A DNA stretch of 64,000 nucleotides, taken from positions 1-64,000 of the forward strand of contig JAHHHA010000013.1 in NCBI GenBank assembly GCA_019359615.1. The letters run 5' to 3'. The notes under the pieces were generated by a model. It saw only the letters and a program-made list of their open reading frames with translations, was not told where the DNA came from and ran no database searches. Below are positions 31,771-40,114 of this stretch, piece after piece. The translations under genes and the position numbers were made by a program. This DNA is from Cyanosarcina radialis HA8281-LM2 (GTDB taxonomy: Bacteria > Cyanobacteriota > Cyanobacteriia > Cyanobacteriales > CCAP-1448). The number at the start of each line of letters is the position of its first letter. The first letter of the stretch is position 1.

Positions 31771-32130
31771 ATGTCTACGGTTTTAGTGGTAGAAGATACG
31801 ATGTCTGAAATGGAGCTAATCTGCAACTATTTGCGCGAGAGCGGTTATACCGTAATTAGTACCTCAGACGCTAAAGATGCTTTAGCCAAAGCCGAACAGC
31901 AAAAGCCCGATTTAGTAGTTACAGATCTAGTGATGCCTGGAATGAGCGGTTTGGAATTGTGCCGCAGCTTGAAGAAAAATCCTGCTACCCAAAAGTTGCC
32001 TGTAGTGGTTTGCACTTCTAAAAATCAGGATCTCGATCGGATGTGGGCGATGAAGCAAGGTGCTAACGGTTACGTCACCAAGCCCTTTACTAAAGAAGAA
32101 TTAGTTCGCGCTGTTAGAGCCGTAGCGTAG
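31771..32130 (+). CDS. CheY-type single-domain response regulator (PilH/PixH/HmpB-like)
   Basis: This 119-residue single receiver domain has VLVVEDTMSE acids, phosphoacceptor Asp in LVVTDLVMPGMSGLE, Thr in VVCTSKNQD and Lys in VTKPFTKEEL. The start is ATG 31771; a TTG frame begins 15 bp earlier. It is second in the chemosensory operon, where PixH or HmpB sits, and probably acts as the fast phosphate acceptor or sink for the hybrid kinase. Confidence 0.94.
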   Translation: MSTVLVVEDTMSEMELICNYLRESGYTVISTSDAKDALAKAEQQKPDLVVTDLVMPGMSGLELCRSLKKNPATQKLPVVVCTSKNQDLDRMWAMKQGANGYVTKPFTKEELVRAVRAVA

Positions 32131-32284
32131 CATTTTAAGGCCAGCAAGGGGACAAGGAAGAGGGAGAGAGGGGGATGGGGAGATGGGGAGATGGGGAGAT
32201 GGGGAGCAATTAACAACTGACTACTGACTCTTGAACTCCGAATTCCGAACTCCGAATTCCGAACTCCTAAATAAATAATTAACC
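32131..32284. repeat. GATGGGGA array and GAATTCCGAACTCC strings before cheW
   Basis: GGGGATGGGGAGATGGGGAG continues for about four units of 8 bp (32170-32206), then ACTGACTACTGACTCTTGAA and GAACTCCGAATTCCGAACTC repeats reach 32268. The gap separates two genes of one operon and does not break the order. Confidence 0.8.
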
Positions 32285-32773
32285 ATGAACAATCAACTAC
32301 TAAATCGATCGCTTAATAATGTTGGCGAAGCATATTTAAAGCTACAGCTTGACGCTCAAACTGAAGCAGCTTTGCCCATGGAGTTTGCCAGAGAAGCCTC
32401 GATTGTTCCTGCTAGTCGCCTTACTTATATGCCCAATATGCCACCGTGCGTATTGGGGTTGCTCAACCAACGCAGCCGCGTCTTTTGGGTGGTGGATCTG
32501 CCGCAATTATTGGGGTTGAGCGCCATTGCCGCCGAAGCGCAGCGATACAGCATTGTCATTATTGAAGCAAACAACGTTTCTCTGGGATTAGTCGTCAAGG
32601 AAGTTAAGGGAGTAACGCGGTTTGCCAAGGATATTATTCAGTCTCCTATCGGTACGGTTTCTCCCGAACTAACGCCTTATCTTCAAGGTTGCATTCCTCA
32701 AAACAGAGAGGCATTGTTGATTTTAGATCCAGAAGCGATCGCTAATACATCGGTGTTGCACGGCGATCGTTAA
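32285..32773 (+). CDS. CheW-like adaptor (PixI/HmpC-like)
   Basis: This 162-residue single CheW domain has VPASRLTYMPNMPPCVLGLLNQRSRVFWVVDL, RYSIVIIEANNVSLGLVVKEVKGV and LTPYLQGCIPQNREALLILDPEAI. CheW couples the CheA-type kinase to the methyl-accepting receptor at the membrane. It is third in the operon. The second CheW-like gene (38721) is its paralogue. Confidence 0.93.
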   Translation: MNNQLLNRSLNNVGEAYLKLQLDAQTEAALPMEFAREASIVPASRLTYMPNMPPCVLGLLNQRSRVFWVVDLPQLLGLSAIAAEAQRYSIVIIEANNVSLGLVVKEVKGVTRFAKDIIQSPIGTVSPELTPYLQGCIPQNREALLILDPEAIANTSVLHGDR

Positions 32774-32972
32774 TTTGTATGGGTGGGTTTTGCCAGCCCC
32801 ACATCCGCTAACCGTTAAATATCAAATCAAACCCGTTCAGCCATACTAAAAGCATTCAGCATTCATTGGATGTGGGATAGGCATCTTTCCTCTCCCACAA
32901 GAATTACTATTAGCCATCATAGTCTTCATTCAATCATTAAAATCATAGTCGATAATTTAGGTACTTAAACTT

Positions 32973-35177
32973 ATGAATAACCTCAACGATTCCCCCGATT
33001 CAGTTAGTAACTCAACCGCTCCCAGCGAACTTCAAGCAACCAAAGCTAACTTTTTTAACAAATTAGGGATTAGAACCAAAACTACCATCTTAGCTGTCGC
33101 CCTCGGTACTTTACCCATTTTGGGAATTGGAGCAACTACTTATTACTTTGCCGACCAGTCGCTTACCAACCAAATTACTGGGGCAGAAGAAGCCCGTTCG
33201 GTAGGGATGGCAGACAAGCTGAACCGCTTCATGGGCGAGCGATATGGCGATATTCAGGTAATGGCTAAACTGCCGATTTTGAGCAATCCCAAGGTGCGGG
33301 CAGCCACGACGGCTGAAGAAAAAGTAGCGGTGTTAAATAGCTCTAAAGATATCTATAGAGTTTATGACAGTATTGCCGTGTTCGATCTCAAGGGAAATCC
33401 GCTCCTCCAATCTCAAGGAAAAGTAGTTGGGAATCACGCCGATCGCGATTATTTCCAACAGGCACTCAAAACTGGTAAACCAGTAATCAGTCAGCCCAAG
33501 GTTTCTAAATCCACTAAAGAAGTGGCGATTTACGTTGCCGCCCCAATCAAAGACACAGTAACTGGAGAAACGATCGCGATCGTTCGCGCTCGGATGCCGA
33601 TCGAAGCCGCCGAAGAAGTCATCAAAAACTTCAGTGCTAACGGCGAACAATACCACGTAGTCGATGCTTCTGGTGAGATCTTCCTGGCTTTAAACAAAGA
33701 TTTAGTAGGCGAAAAGGCAGAGGCAGAGTATGCGAGTTTTGCTCGACTCAAAAGCCAAGGAAAAGCAGTGCCAACGGTTGGATTCAACAACATTGAGAAG
33801 ACCGAGCAATTAATCGCTTATGCTCCCTTTGGCAAACTAGAAGGGCTGCCAGAGTTAAACTGGGATGCCATCATTAGCGTCGATACAGATATCGCTTTCG
33901 CCCCTCAAAAACAACTGCTATTCACCCTGCTAATTGGAACTGGCATCGCCGCCATCCTCGTCGGTGCGATCGCAGCTTACGCAGCCAACCGCGCTACTCG
34001 CCCGATTCTGCTATCTACAGATGCGGTGAAGAAATTAGGGCAAGGGGAATTCGACACCCGCATCGTCATCGAGGGAGAAGACGAACTCGCTCAACTCGGT
34101 GCTAACATCAACCAGATGGCAGGACAAATTCAAACCCTGTTGGCAGAACAGCAAGAAGCTGCCGAACAAGAAAAGCGACGCAACCAAGAACTACAGCAAG
34201 AATTGATCGCCCTGCTATCGGACGTACAAGGAGCCTCTGAAGGTGACTTGACGGTGCGGGCAGAAGTGAGCGCCGGGGAAATCGGAATCGTGGCTGACTT
34301 CTTCAACAGTATCGTGGAAAACCTGCGAGACATCGTTACTCAAGTGAAACAGGCTGCTAGCCAGGTAAACAGTTCCATCGGTGAAAACGAAGGTGCGATT
34401 AGCGAACTAGCAGATGAAGCGATCGAACAGGCTAGCCAAATTACTCAAACCCTGAATTCAGTTGAAGAGATGACGCGATCGATCCAACAGGTAGCCGGAA
34501 ACGCCCAAACTGCGGCTGAAGTGGCTCGTACTGCTTCTAACACAGCCCAAGTCGGCGGAACCGCCATGGATCGCACGGTGGAAAGCATCTTGCAGTTGCG
34601 GGAAACAGTTGCCGAAACCGCCAAAAAGGTGAAGCGGTTGGGTGAAGCTTCCCAACAGATTTCTAAAGTAATTTCGTTGATTAACGAAATCGCTCTGAAA
34701 ACTAACCTGTTAGCCGTCAACGCCAGTATTGAAGCGGCACGAGCCGGGGAAGAAGGACGAGGCTTTGCGGTGGTTGCCGAAGAAGTAGGACAACTTGCTG
34801 CCCAGTCTGCCTCTGCTACCAAAGAAATCGAACGGATCGTGGAAACCATTCAACTAGAAACTAGCGAAGTGGTAGAAGCGATGGAACTAGGTACTACTCA
34901 GGTGGTAGCTGGAACTCGATTGGTAGAAGAAACCAAGCAAAGTCTTGCTCAGATCGTGGACGTGTCTCGCCAGATCGACCAATTAGTGGCATCGATTTCG
35001 ACTGCTACAGATTCTCAGGCTCAGACTTCTAAATCGGTAACAGAGCTAATGGAACAAATTGCCATGGCTTCGGAACGCGCTTCCAATTCCTCTCGCCAGG
35101 TTTCTAGCGCCCTGCAAGATACAGTAGGCATCGCGCAGCAATTGCAAGATTCTGTGGGTACCTTCAAGGTAGCTTAA
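32973..35177 (+). CDS. Methyl-accepting chemotaxis protein with periplasmic Cache sensor
   Basis: This 734-residue protein has TM helix 1 at about 38-61 and a large extracytoplasmic double-Cache domain (about 62-320; [40 protein letters not shown]). TM helix 2 is at 321-346, with HAMP domains at 347-395 and about 400-455, and a signalling coiled coil to the C-terminus with the hairpin [20 protein letters not shown] and [20 protein letters not shown]. The extracellular Cache places it apart from PixJ (GAF photosensor); it suits a PilJ/HmpD-type receptor sensing a small ligand. It is fourth in the operon. Confidence 0.96.
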   Translation: MNNLNDSPDSVSNSTAPSELQATKANFFNKLGIRTKTTILAVALGTLPILGIGATTYYFADQSLTNQITGAEEARSVGMADKLNRFMGERYGDIQVMAKLPILSNPKVRAATTAEEKVAVLNSSKDIYRVYDSIAVFDLKGNPLLQSQGKVVGNHADRDYFQQALKTGKPVISQPKVSKSTKEVAIYVAAPIKDTVTGETIAIVRARMPIEAAEEVIKNFSANGEQYHVVDASGEIFLALNKDLVGEKAEAEYASFARLKSQGKAVPTVGFNNIEKTEQLIAYAPFGKLEGLPELNWDAIISVDTDIAFAPQKQLLFTLLIGTGIAAILVGAIAAYAANRATRPILLSTDAVKKLGQGEFDTRIVIEGEDELAQLGANINQMAGQIQTLLAEQQEAAEQEKRRNQELQQELIALLSDVQGASEGDLTVRAEVSAGEIGIVADFFNSIVENLRDIVTQVKQAASQVNSSIGENEGAISELADEAIEQASQITQTLNSVEEMTRSIQQVAGNAQTAAEVARTASNTAQVGGTAMDRTVESILQLRETVAETAKKVKRLGEASQQISKVISLINEIALKTNLLAVNASIEAARAGEEGRGFAVVAEEVGQLAAQSASATKEIERIVETIQLETSEVVEAMELGTTQVVAGTRLVEETKQSLAQIVDVSRQIDQLVASISTATDSQAQTSKSVTELMEQIAMASERASNSSRQVSSALQDTVGIAQQLQDSVGTFKVA

Positions 35178-35531
35178 CCGCGTCAAAAGTTTTAGGGGCG
35201 CAAGGCCTTCATGCGCGTCAACTTAACGGTCAAAATCACGAGCCGCCAGGGGTTCAAAACCCCTGTCTCACAGCTAAAGTCCTCTAAAGAGGACTGGCCG
35301 ATCGATCTCTGGGTAATTTCGTTCCTTAGTCCATTTCAATGGACTTGCGCTATTAGCCAGGGGTTTTGAACCCCTGGCGGAGATGGCTAAAATTCATGGT
35401 CTAGCAGCGGCTTTAGCTCTAAATTGACACCAATGCAACACATTGCGCTCCTAACACCACCTACGGTCATCTGTGACATCCTTTTTTCAAATTCATATAA
35501 CTTTCTAAACTTCTAAACTCCTAAACTTCTT
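35178..35531. repeat. Intergenic repeat element with AGGGGTTCAAAACCCCT ends and CTAAAGTCCTCTAAAGAGGACT core
   Basis: This 354-bp gap sits within the chemosensory operon. It contains hairpins at 35246-35265 (CCAGGGGTTCAAAACCCCTG), 35278-35295 (AGTCCTCTAAAGAGGACT), about 35318-35346 (AGTCCATTTCAATGGACT) and 35356-35378 (GCCAGGGGTTTTGAACCCCTGGC). A related copy without the right half lies at about 43040-43120. CTTCTAAACTCC strings end the gap before the CheA start. It resembles a small non-autonomous mobile element. Confidence 0.7.
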
Positions 35532-38500
35532 ATGGCACACGATACCGAACAGGAAGTAAAACTTTATTTTTTAGTAGAAGCTCAAGAATACCTCGACAAG
35601 CTTGAATCGGGGTTAATCGGGCTAGGAACTGGCAAAAGCGTTGGCGCTAGCCTGTGCGTTAGCACGTATCGCCAGGAAATGGACGCTCTGTTGCGTTCTG
35701 CCCACTCCATCAAAGGCGGCGCGGCGATGATGGGCTTCGATACCCTTGCTCGCTTAGGTCATCCCCTAGAAGATTTCTTTAAAATTCTCAAACTGGGTAA
35801 AAACCCAGAAGCGGTAAACGAGGAAGTAGAACAACTGTTGCTTTCAGCAGTCGATCGCTTGCGTCAAATAGCTACTCTCAACCGTCAAGGTAAAGATGTC
35901 GATGAAGCTTGGCTGGCAGCGAACGCTCATCCGATCTTCGAGAGACTGCGCCAGCGGTTGGGCGATTGGGAACCAGCAGATGACACCGTTCTCCTCTCAG
36001 AAGAAGCTGGGGAAGATATGGTAGTTTTACTGTTCGAGACGGAAGTAGAAGCTTGCATCCAGCGTTTGGAATCTGTTTTAGCTAACCCCGCCCGCCCTTG
36101 TTTGCGCGAAGAGTTTGAGATTGCGGCTCAAGAGTTGGGCGGCTTAGGAGAAATGCTCGAACTCACGGCATTTAGCAGCCTTTGCCAATCGGTAATCGAG
36201 CAATTAGGAGCTTATCCCGATCGAGAAGAAGCGATCGCGCGTTTAGCCGTTCAAGAGTGGCGGCGATCGCAAGCAATGGTCTATATCGGCCAAACAGCAG
36301 CACTTCCCAGCCAACTCAATCTGGTTAATTTGGCTCCTACAGAGACGGTCCAGCAGGCTATCCCACAAGACTATGGAAATGAGTCTGCTGGCTTAGATTT
36401 AGATTCTTTTGAAGTGCCATTAACTTCAGAAGAAGATTTTTCGATGCCGTTAGAAAGTTTCGAGCCTATTGGCTTAGAGCCAGAATCTCTCAATTTAAGC
36501 GCCGAAGAAGATCTCTCAGTACCACTAGACAGTTTCGAGACTGCCGATTTCGAGCTAGAAGCTCTCGATCCACACTTAACCACAGCAGATTTCGCCCAAG
36601 AAGCCCAGGAACTGTTCTCTTCTTTAGAAATTACTGCTCCCTCGCCCTCTTCGCCCTCCTCGCCCTCCTCGCCCTCCTCGCCCTCTCCCGTCAAAGAAAC
36701 CGCTGAAAACACGATTCGCGTCCCCGTGCGCCAACTCGATCGCCTTAACGATCTATTTGGAGAATTGACGATCGAACGCAACGGTTTAGATTTATACCTC
36801 AAACGCTTGGGCAACTTAATGGGGCTTTTGGGTCAAAGGGTGCAAGTGCTAGAAAAATCGAACTTCCACTTGCGAAGTGCCTACGATCGCGTGGCAACTG
36901 GAGTGCCAACTGCTCCCCTGGTGCCGCAATTAGCCTTAGTCGGAAACTTACTGAGCGATCGCCAAGATTTCGATGTCTTGGAAATGGATCGCTATAACGA
37001 CTTGCACCTAGTATCTCAGGAAATCATGGATACAGTCGTGCAGATTCAGGAAGTCACCACCGACTTGAAACTCGAATTGGAAGATACCGAACGTTTTGCC
37101 CGCGACATCAACCGCACCTCCAAACTGATGCAAAATAGCATCACTCAACTGCAAATGCGTCCGGTGGCCGATTTGCTGGGACGCTTTCCCAGGGCGTTAA
37201 GAGAGATGGAGTTGAAGTACGGCAAACAAGTAGAACTCAAAATCAGAGGCGGTTCTACCCTAATCGATCGCAGCATCTTGGAAGCTTTGAACGAACCCTT
37301 GCTGCACCTATTCCGCAACTGTTTCGATCACGGTATTGAAGAGCGAGCCACTCGCCAAGCCACTGGCAAACCAGCTACCGGAACCATTGAAATTAGTGCT
37401 GCCTATCGCGGCAACCAAACGGTAATCGTCATCAAAGATGATGGCGGCGGCATCAATCTCGACAAGATTCGCGCCAAAGCTTTGCAAATGGGCTTAAACG
37501 AAGCAGATTTGGCAGTAGCTACCAAACAAGATTTGCTCGATCTAATTTTTGAACCCGGTTTCAGCACCGCCGATCGAGTTACCGATCTTTCCGGGCGCGG
37601 GGTGGGAATGGATGTCGTGCGCACCAATCTGCGAGAAATTCGCGGCGATATTCGCGTCGATACCCAACCGGGCAAAGGCACTACCTTTACGATTTCTGTT
37701 CCCTTTACCCTATCGGTGGTGCGCGTGTTGTTAGTCGAAAGCGGCGGTTTGATGCTGGCTTTCCCCAACAGCGCCGTCGAAGAAATGCTTCGCCTAGATC
37801 CAGAAATGATTCTCTCGGCTGCTGGCAAAGAAGTCCTCAACTGGGAAGGATTTATGGTGCCGCTGATTCGCTTGCAGCAGTGCTTGCAATTCAACCGTTT
37901 TCGTCCCCAATTAGAGACAGAAATCATCCCCGCGATCGACGAACCGACGCTATTGATGGTGTCTCAAGGAGACGATCTAATCGGGATTCAAGTCGATCGC
38001 TACTGGGGAGAACAAGAAGTCACCATCAGGCAAGTAGAAGGCAACCTACCCATGCCCGCTGGCTTTAGCGGCTGTACGATTTTAGGCGACGGTCGAGTCG
38101 TACCCTTAGTGGATGCGATCGCTTTGTTGGAATGGATCGATCGCGATCGTCCCCAAGCCCTCAGTCAGTCAATTCGGGAAAAACTCGATACCGATTCCCC
38201 AGGACAACTACCATCTACACCTGTAGCCGCCCAGCAGAAAAATCGGATTTTGGTAGTCGATGACTCGATTAACGTCCGTCGCTTCTTAGCCTTAACCCTA
38301 GAAAAAGCTGGCTATCGAGTCGAACAGGCCAAAGACGGGCAAGAGGCGTTAGAAAAATTGCAAGCAGGATTATCGCCGCAGGCAGTAATTAGCGATATTG
38401 AAATGCCCCGCCTTGACGGTTATGGCTTCTTAGCCCAAGTAAAATCCAATCCTGCCTGCCAGCACATTCCCATCCTCATGCTCACCTCTCGCAGCGGCGA

Positions 38501-38600
38501 CAAACACCGCCAGCTAGCGATGAATCTAGGTGCTACCGCCTACTTCTCCAAACCATTCAAAGAGCAGGAATTACTCAAAACCCTGCAACAACTGGTTTAG
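35532..38600 (+). CDS. CheA-type hybrid histidine kinase with C-terminal receiver (PixL/HmpE-like)
   Basis: This 1022-residue protein has an HPt domain (1-125) with phosphorylatable His in LLRSAHSIKGGAAMM (about residue 58), and a second HPt-like segment (about 165-260) without the His. A Ser/Pro linker (about 373-392) leads to the kinase dimer and ATPase part (N box LLHLFRNCFDHGIE, G1 KDDGGGI, G2 DLSGRGVGMDVV), a CheW-like domain (about 726-870) and a receiver (about 905-1022; Asp in ISDIEMP, Lys in SKPFKEQE). Residues 32-47 (GKSVGASLCVSTYR) are an insertion from a REP-like repeat in the HPt helix linker. It phosphorylates the PATAN-REC and CheY partners. Confidence 0.95.
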   Translation: MAHDTEQEVKLYFLVEAQEYLDKLESGLIGLGTGKSVGASLCVSTYRQEMDALLRSAHSIKGGAAMMGFDTLARLGHPLEDFFKILKLGKNPEAVNEEVEQLLLSAVDRLRQIATLNRQGKDVDEAWLAANAHPIFERLRQRLGDWEPADDTVLLSEEAGEDMVVLLFETEVEACIQRLESVLANPARPCLREEFEIAAQELGGLGEMLELTAFSSLCQSVIEQLGAYPDREEAIARLAVQEWRRSQAMVYIGQTAALPSQLNLVNLAPTETVQQAIPQDYGNESAGLDLDSFEVPLTSEEDFSMPLESFEPIGLEPESLNLSAEEDLSVPLDSFETADFELEALDPHLTTADFAQEAQELFSSLEITAPSPSSPSSPSSPSSPSPVKETAENTIRVPVRQLDRLNDLFGELTIERNGLDLYLKRLGNLMGLLGQRVQVLEKSNFHLRSAYDRVATGVPTAPLVPQLALVGNLLSDRQDFDVLEMDRYNDLHLVSQEIMDTVVQIQEVTTDLKLELEDTERFARDINRTSKLMQNSITQLQMRPVADLLGRFPRALREMELKYGKQVELKIRGGSTLIDRSILEALNEPLLHLFRNCFDHGIEERATRQATGKPATGTIEISAAYRGNQTVIVIKDDGGGINLDKIRAKALQMGLNEADLAVATKQDLLDLIFEPGFSTADRVTDLSGRGVGMDVVRTNLREIRGDIRVDTQPGKGTTFTISVPFTLSVVRVLLVESGGLMLAFPNSAVEEMLRLDPEMILSAAGKEVLNWEGFMVPLIRLQQCLQFNRFRPQLETEIIPAIDEPTLLMVSQGDDLIGIQVDRYWGEQEVTIRQVEGNLPMPAGFSGCTILGDGRVVPLVDAIALLEWIDRDRPQALSQSIREKLDTDSPGQLPSTPVAAQQKNRILVVDDSINVRRFLALTLEKAGYRVEQAKDGQEALEKLQAGLSPQAVISDIEMPRLDGYGFLAQVKSNPACQHIPILMLTSRSGDKHRQLAMNLGATAYFSKPFKEQELLKTLQQLV

Positions 38601-38609
38601 AAGTTCAGA

Positions 38610-38715
38610 AGCTTTGGAAGTGTTAAGTGTTGAGTGTTGAGTGTGAAGTTAAGAAGGTTTCCGTCTCGCTCTCCCTCTCTCCCCATCTCCCCATCTCCCC
38701 CTCCCCCGATCTCCC
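38610..38715. repeat. GTGTTGAGTGTT and CCCCATCT repeats before second cheW
   Basis: AGTGTTAAGTGTTGAGTGTT units are followed by TCTCCCTCTCTCCCCATCTC and CCCCATCTCCCCCTCCCCCG. The 8-bp array ends a few bases before the ATG at 38721, so it occupies the ribosome-binding region. Confidence 0.75.
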
Positions 38716-38720
38716 TAACT

Positions 38721-39221
38721 ATGGCTATCCACTCTCCTCTCCGATATCGACGTTTAAACGCCGATCGAACCGAAGCAACTCATCAACTGATCGCCTTTCG
38801 CCTGCGCCAGGAATGGTTTGCTTTACCGATCGATGACGTGCAAAAAGTAGTCCAAATGGGTAAAATTTATGGCGATCCCCAAGGAACGGGTGTCAGCCTG
38901 ACTGAGTATCAAGACCGAGAATTATTGGTAATCGATGTCAGCCAGCGAATTTTTGCCGAGGCACCCTCGGCCAATACCAATCTAGGCGAAGCTACTCAAG
39001 TACGTTTCCTAGCGATCGTCCAAGGCGATACAGGCGATTTAGTCGGGCTACCGATCGACTCGCCCCCAGCGATCCACCGCGTACCTGAGTCCGCTTTTAG
39101 TCCTTTGCCCTCAAGTTACGTAGCTCAGGGTAATATTCAATGCATCAGTTCGACGATGGTGCGACTTGACAATCGCCAACCGCTATTTTTACTCGATCGA
39201 AATTCGCTGCTGCAAACTTAG
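38721..39221 (+). CDS. CheW-like adaptor, second copy
   Basis: This 166-residue CheW domain has HQLIAFRLRQEWFALPIDDVQKVVQM, DRELLVIDVSQRIF, FLAIVQGDTGDLVGLPIDSP and RQPLFLLDRNSLL. I start at ATG 38721 (MAIHSPLRYRRLN); the frame stays open upstream through the CCCCATCT array (to 38634), which would prepend Ser/Pro-rich residues (SLPISPSPPPPISL). It closes the CheA part of the operon and may link a second receptor type. Confidence 0.88.
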   Translation: MAIHSPLRYRRLNADRTEATHQLIAFRLRQEWFALPIDDVQKVVQMGKIYGDPQGTGVSLTEYQDRELLVIDVSQRIFAEAPSANTNLGEATQVRFLAIVQGDTGDLVGLPIDSPPAIHRVPESAFSPLPSSYVAQGNIQCISSTMVRLDNRQPLFLLDRNSLLQT

Positions 39222-39309
39222 AAAAAACCTGGTAATTGAAACCATTGGTCTTTTGCCTTCTCACTTCCTTAATAGGTACAATTGTATTACTTATTAGGCT
39301 GGAATCGTT

Positions 39310-39822
39310 ATGGTCAAATATACCCTCAAGGAAGATCCTGAAGCTGCGATCGAAGTTCCAGGAAAAGACTCTGCCAAGGCTCGCACCAAAGCCATGGAGA
39401 AATTAATGGAGTTGATGGACGACGGACAACTAAAAACTACTCTGGATGGAGGATTTGGCCCTGATGATTTTATCGAAGTAGAAGAACATCCCGACACCGA
39501 ACCTTCACCAGAAGAGAATGAAGTAGTTCGGGCAGTACAAATCTTGAACCGTCTGGCATCCTTGAAACTGAAAATGCAACAGACACAGCAAGATGCTGGA
39601 GAAATTCGAGCGATCGTAGATTTGCTGTTTACCGATACCCTCATTTCCGAAGAAGACGTGTTGCGATTAAAAGAGGGCTTTAAAGTTCTCAATAAATTCG
39701 CTCAGGCGAACATTCAATATCGCGAAGCTCGATCGCAAGCCGAGTCTGCCAGAGAGGTTCTCAATCGAGCATTGCAACCAGAATCGACTTCTTTGCCTTC
39801 AGCAAACGGCTCTCAGAGCTAG
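39310..39822 (+). CDS. Conserved protein of unknown function at the end of the chemosensory operon
   Basis: This 170-residue protein begins MVKYTLKEDPEAAIEVPGKD, then has an acidic stretch (DDFIEVEEHPDTEPSPEENE) and two predicted amphipathic helices (VVRAVQILNRLASLKLKMQQ and ILRLKEGF-type VLRLKEGFKVLNKFAQANIQ). It ends in a Ser-rich tail. It is 88 bp downstream of the second cheW on the same strand, so it may belong to the chemosensory unit. I recognise no family. Confidence 0.72.
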   Translation: MVKYTLKEDPEAAIEVPGKDSAKARTKAMEKLMELMDDGQLKTTLDGGFGPDDFIEVEEHPDTEPSPEENEVVRAVQILNRLASLKLKMQQTQQDAGEIRAIVDLLFTDTLISEEDVLRLKEGFKVLNKFAQANIQYREARSQAESAREVLNRALQPESTSLPSANGSQS

Positions 39823-40114
39823 AGAGCCTATTGCTGAAGGCCGATGACCGGATTCGATCTTACGCCTCCTTATCGAATCGAATCGGCTTGCTGGTAGCTG
39901 CACTATCTAGCGCATTGCGGCGGAAATCCACCTACCATGACAAATCGCAGATGCGCTGATGGCATGAGGTTTTTGACTTTTGACTGGACGCTGAGCTTGC
40001 AATGCCCTGAGCGGGAACTGAGCAGTTCGACAGGCTCACTGTTTCACCTGTCGAAGTTTGCCGAAGGGTCGAAGCGTTGACTTTTGACTTCCGCGCAGCG
40101 GTACTAGCAATCTG
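39823..40114. repeat. REP-like element region GAGCTTGC..GACAGGCTCACTG..CCTGTCGAAGTTTGCCGAAGG
   Basis: A hairpin-rich element from about 39985 to 40080 contains CTGAGCTTGCAATGCCCTGA, GCAGTTCGACAGGCTCACTG, and CACCTGTCGAAGTTTGCCGA. GACAGG and CCTGTC are paired. Flanking CTTTTGACTTTTGACT strings match other gaps. No gene is visible. Confidence 0.6.

Noticed and set aside
34130-34849. Minus-strand Ser/Cys-rich ORFs inside the MCP gene
   Set aside because: Antisense shadows of the coiled-coil coding sequence.
36371-36814. Minus-strand 147-residue ORF inside the CheA-type gene
   Set aside because: It is antisense to the conserved kinase and includes the translated microsatellite; a shadow.
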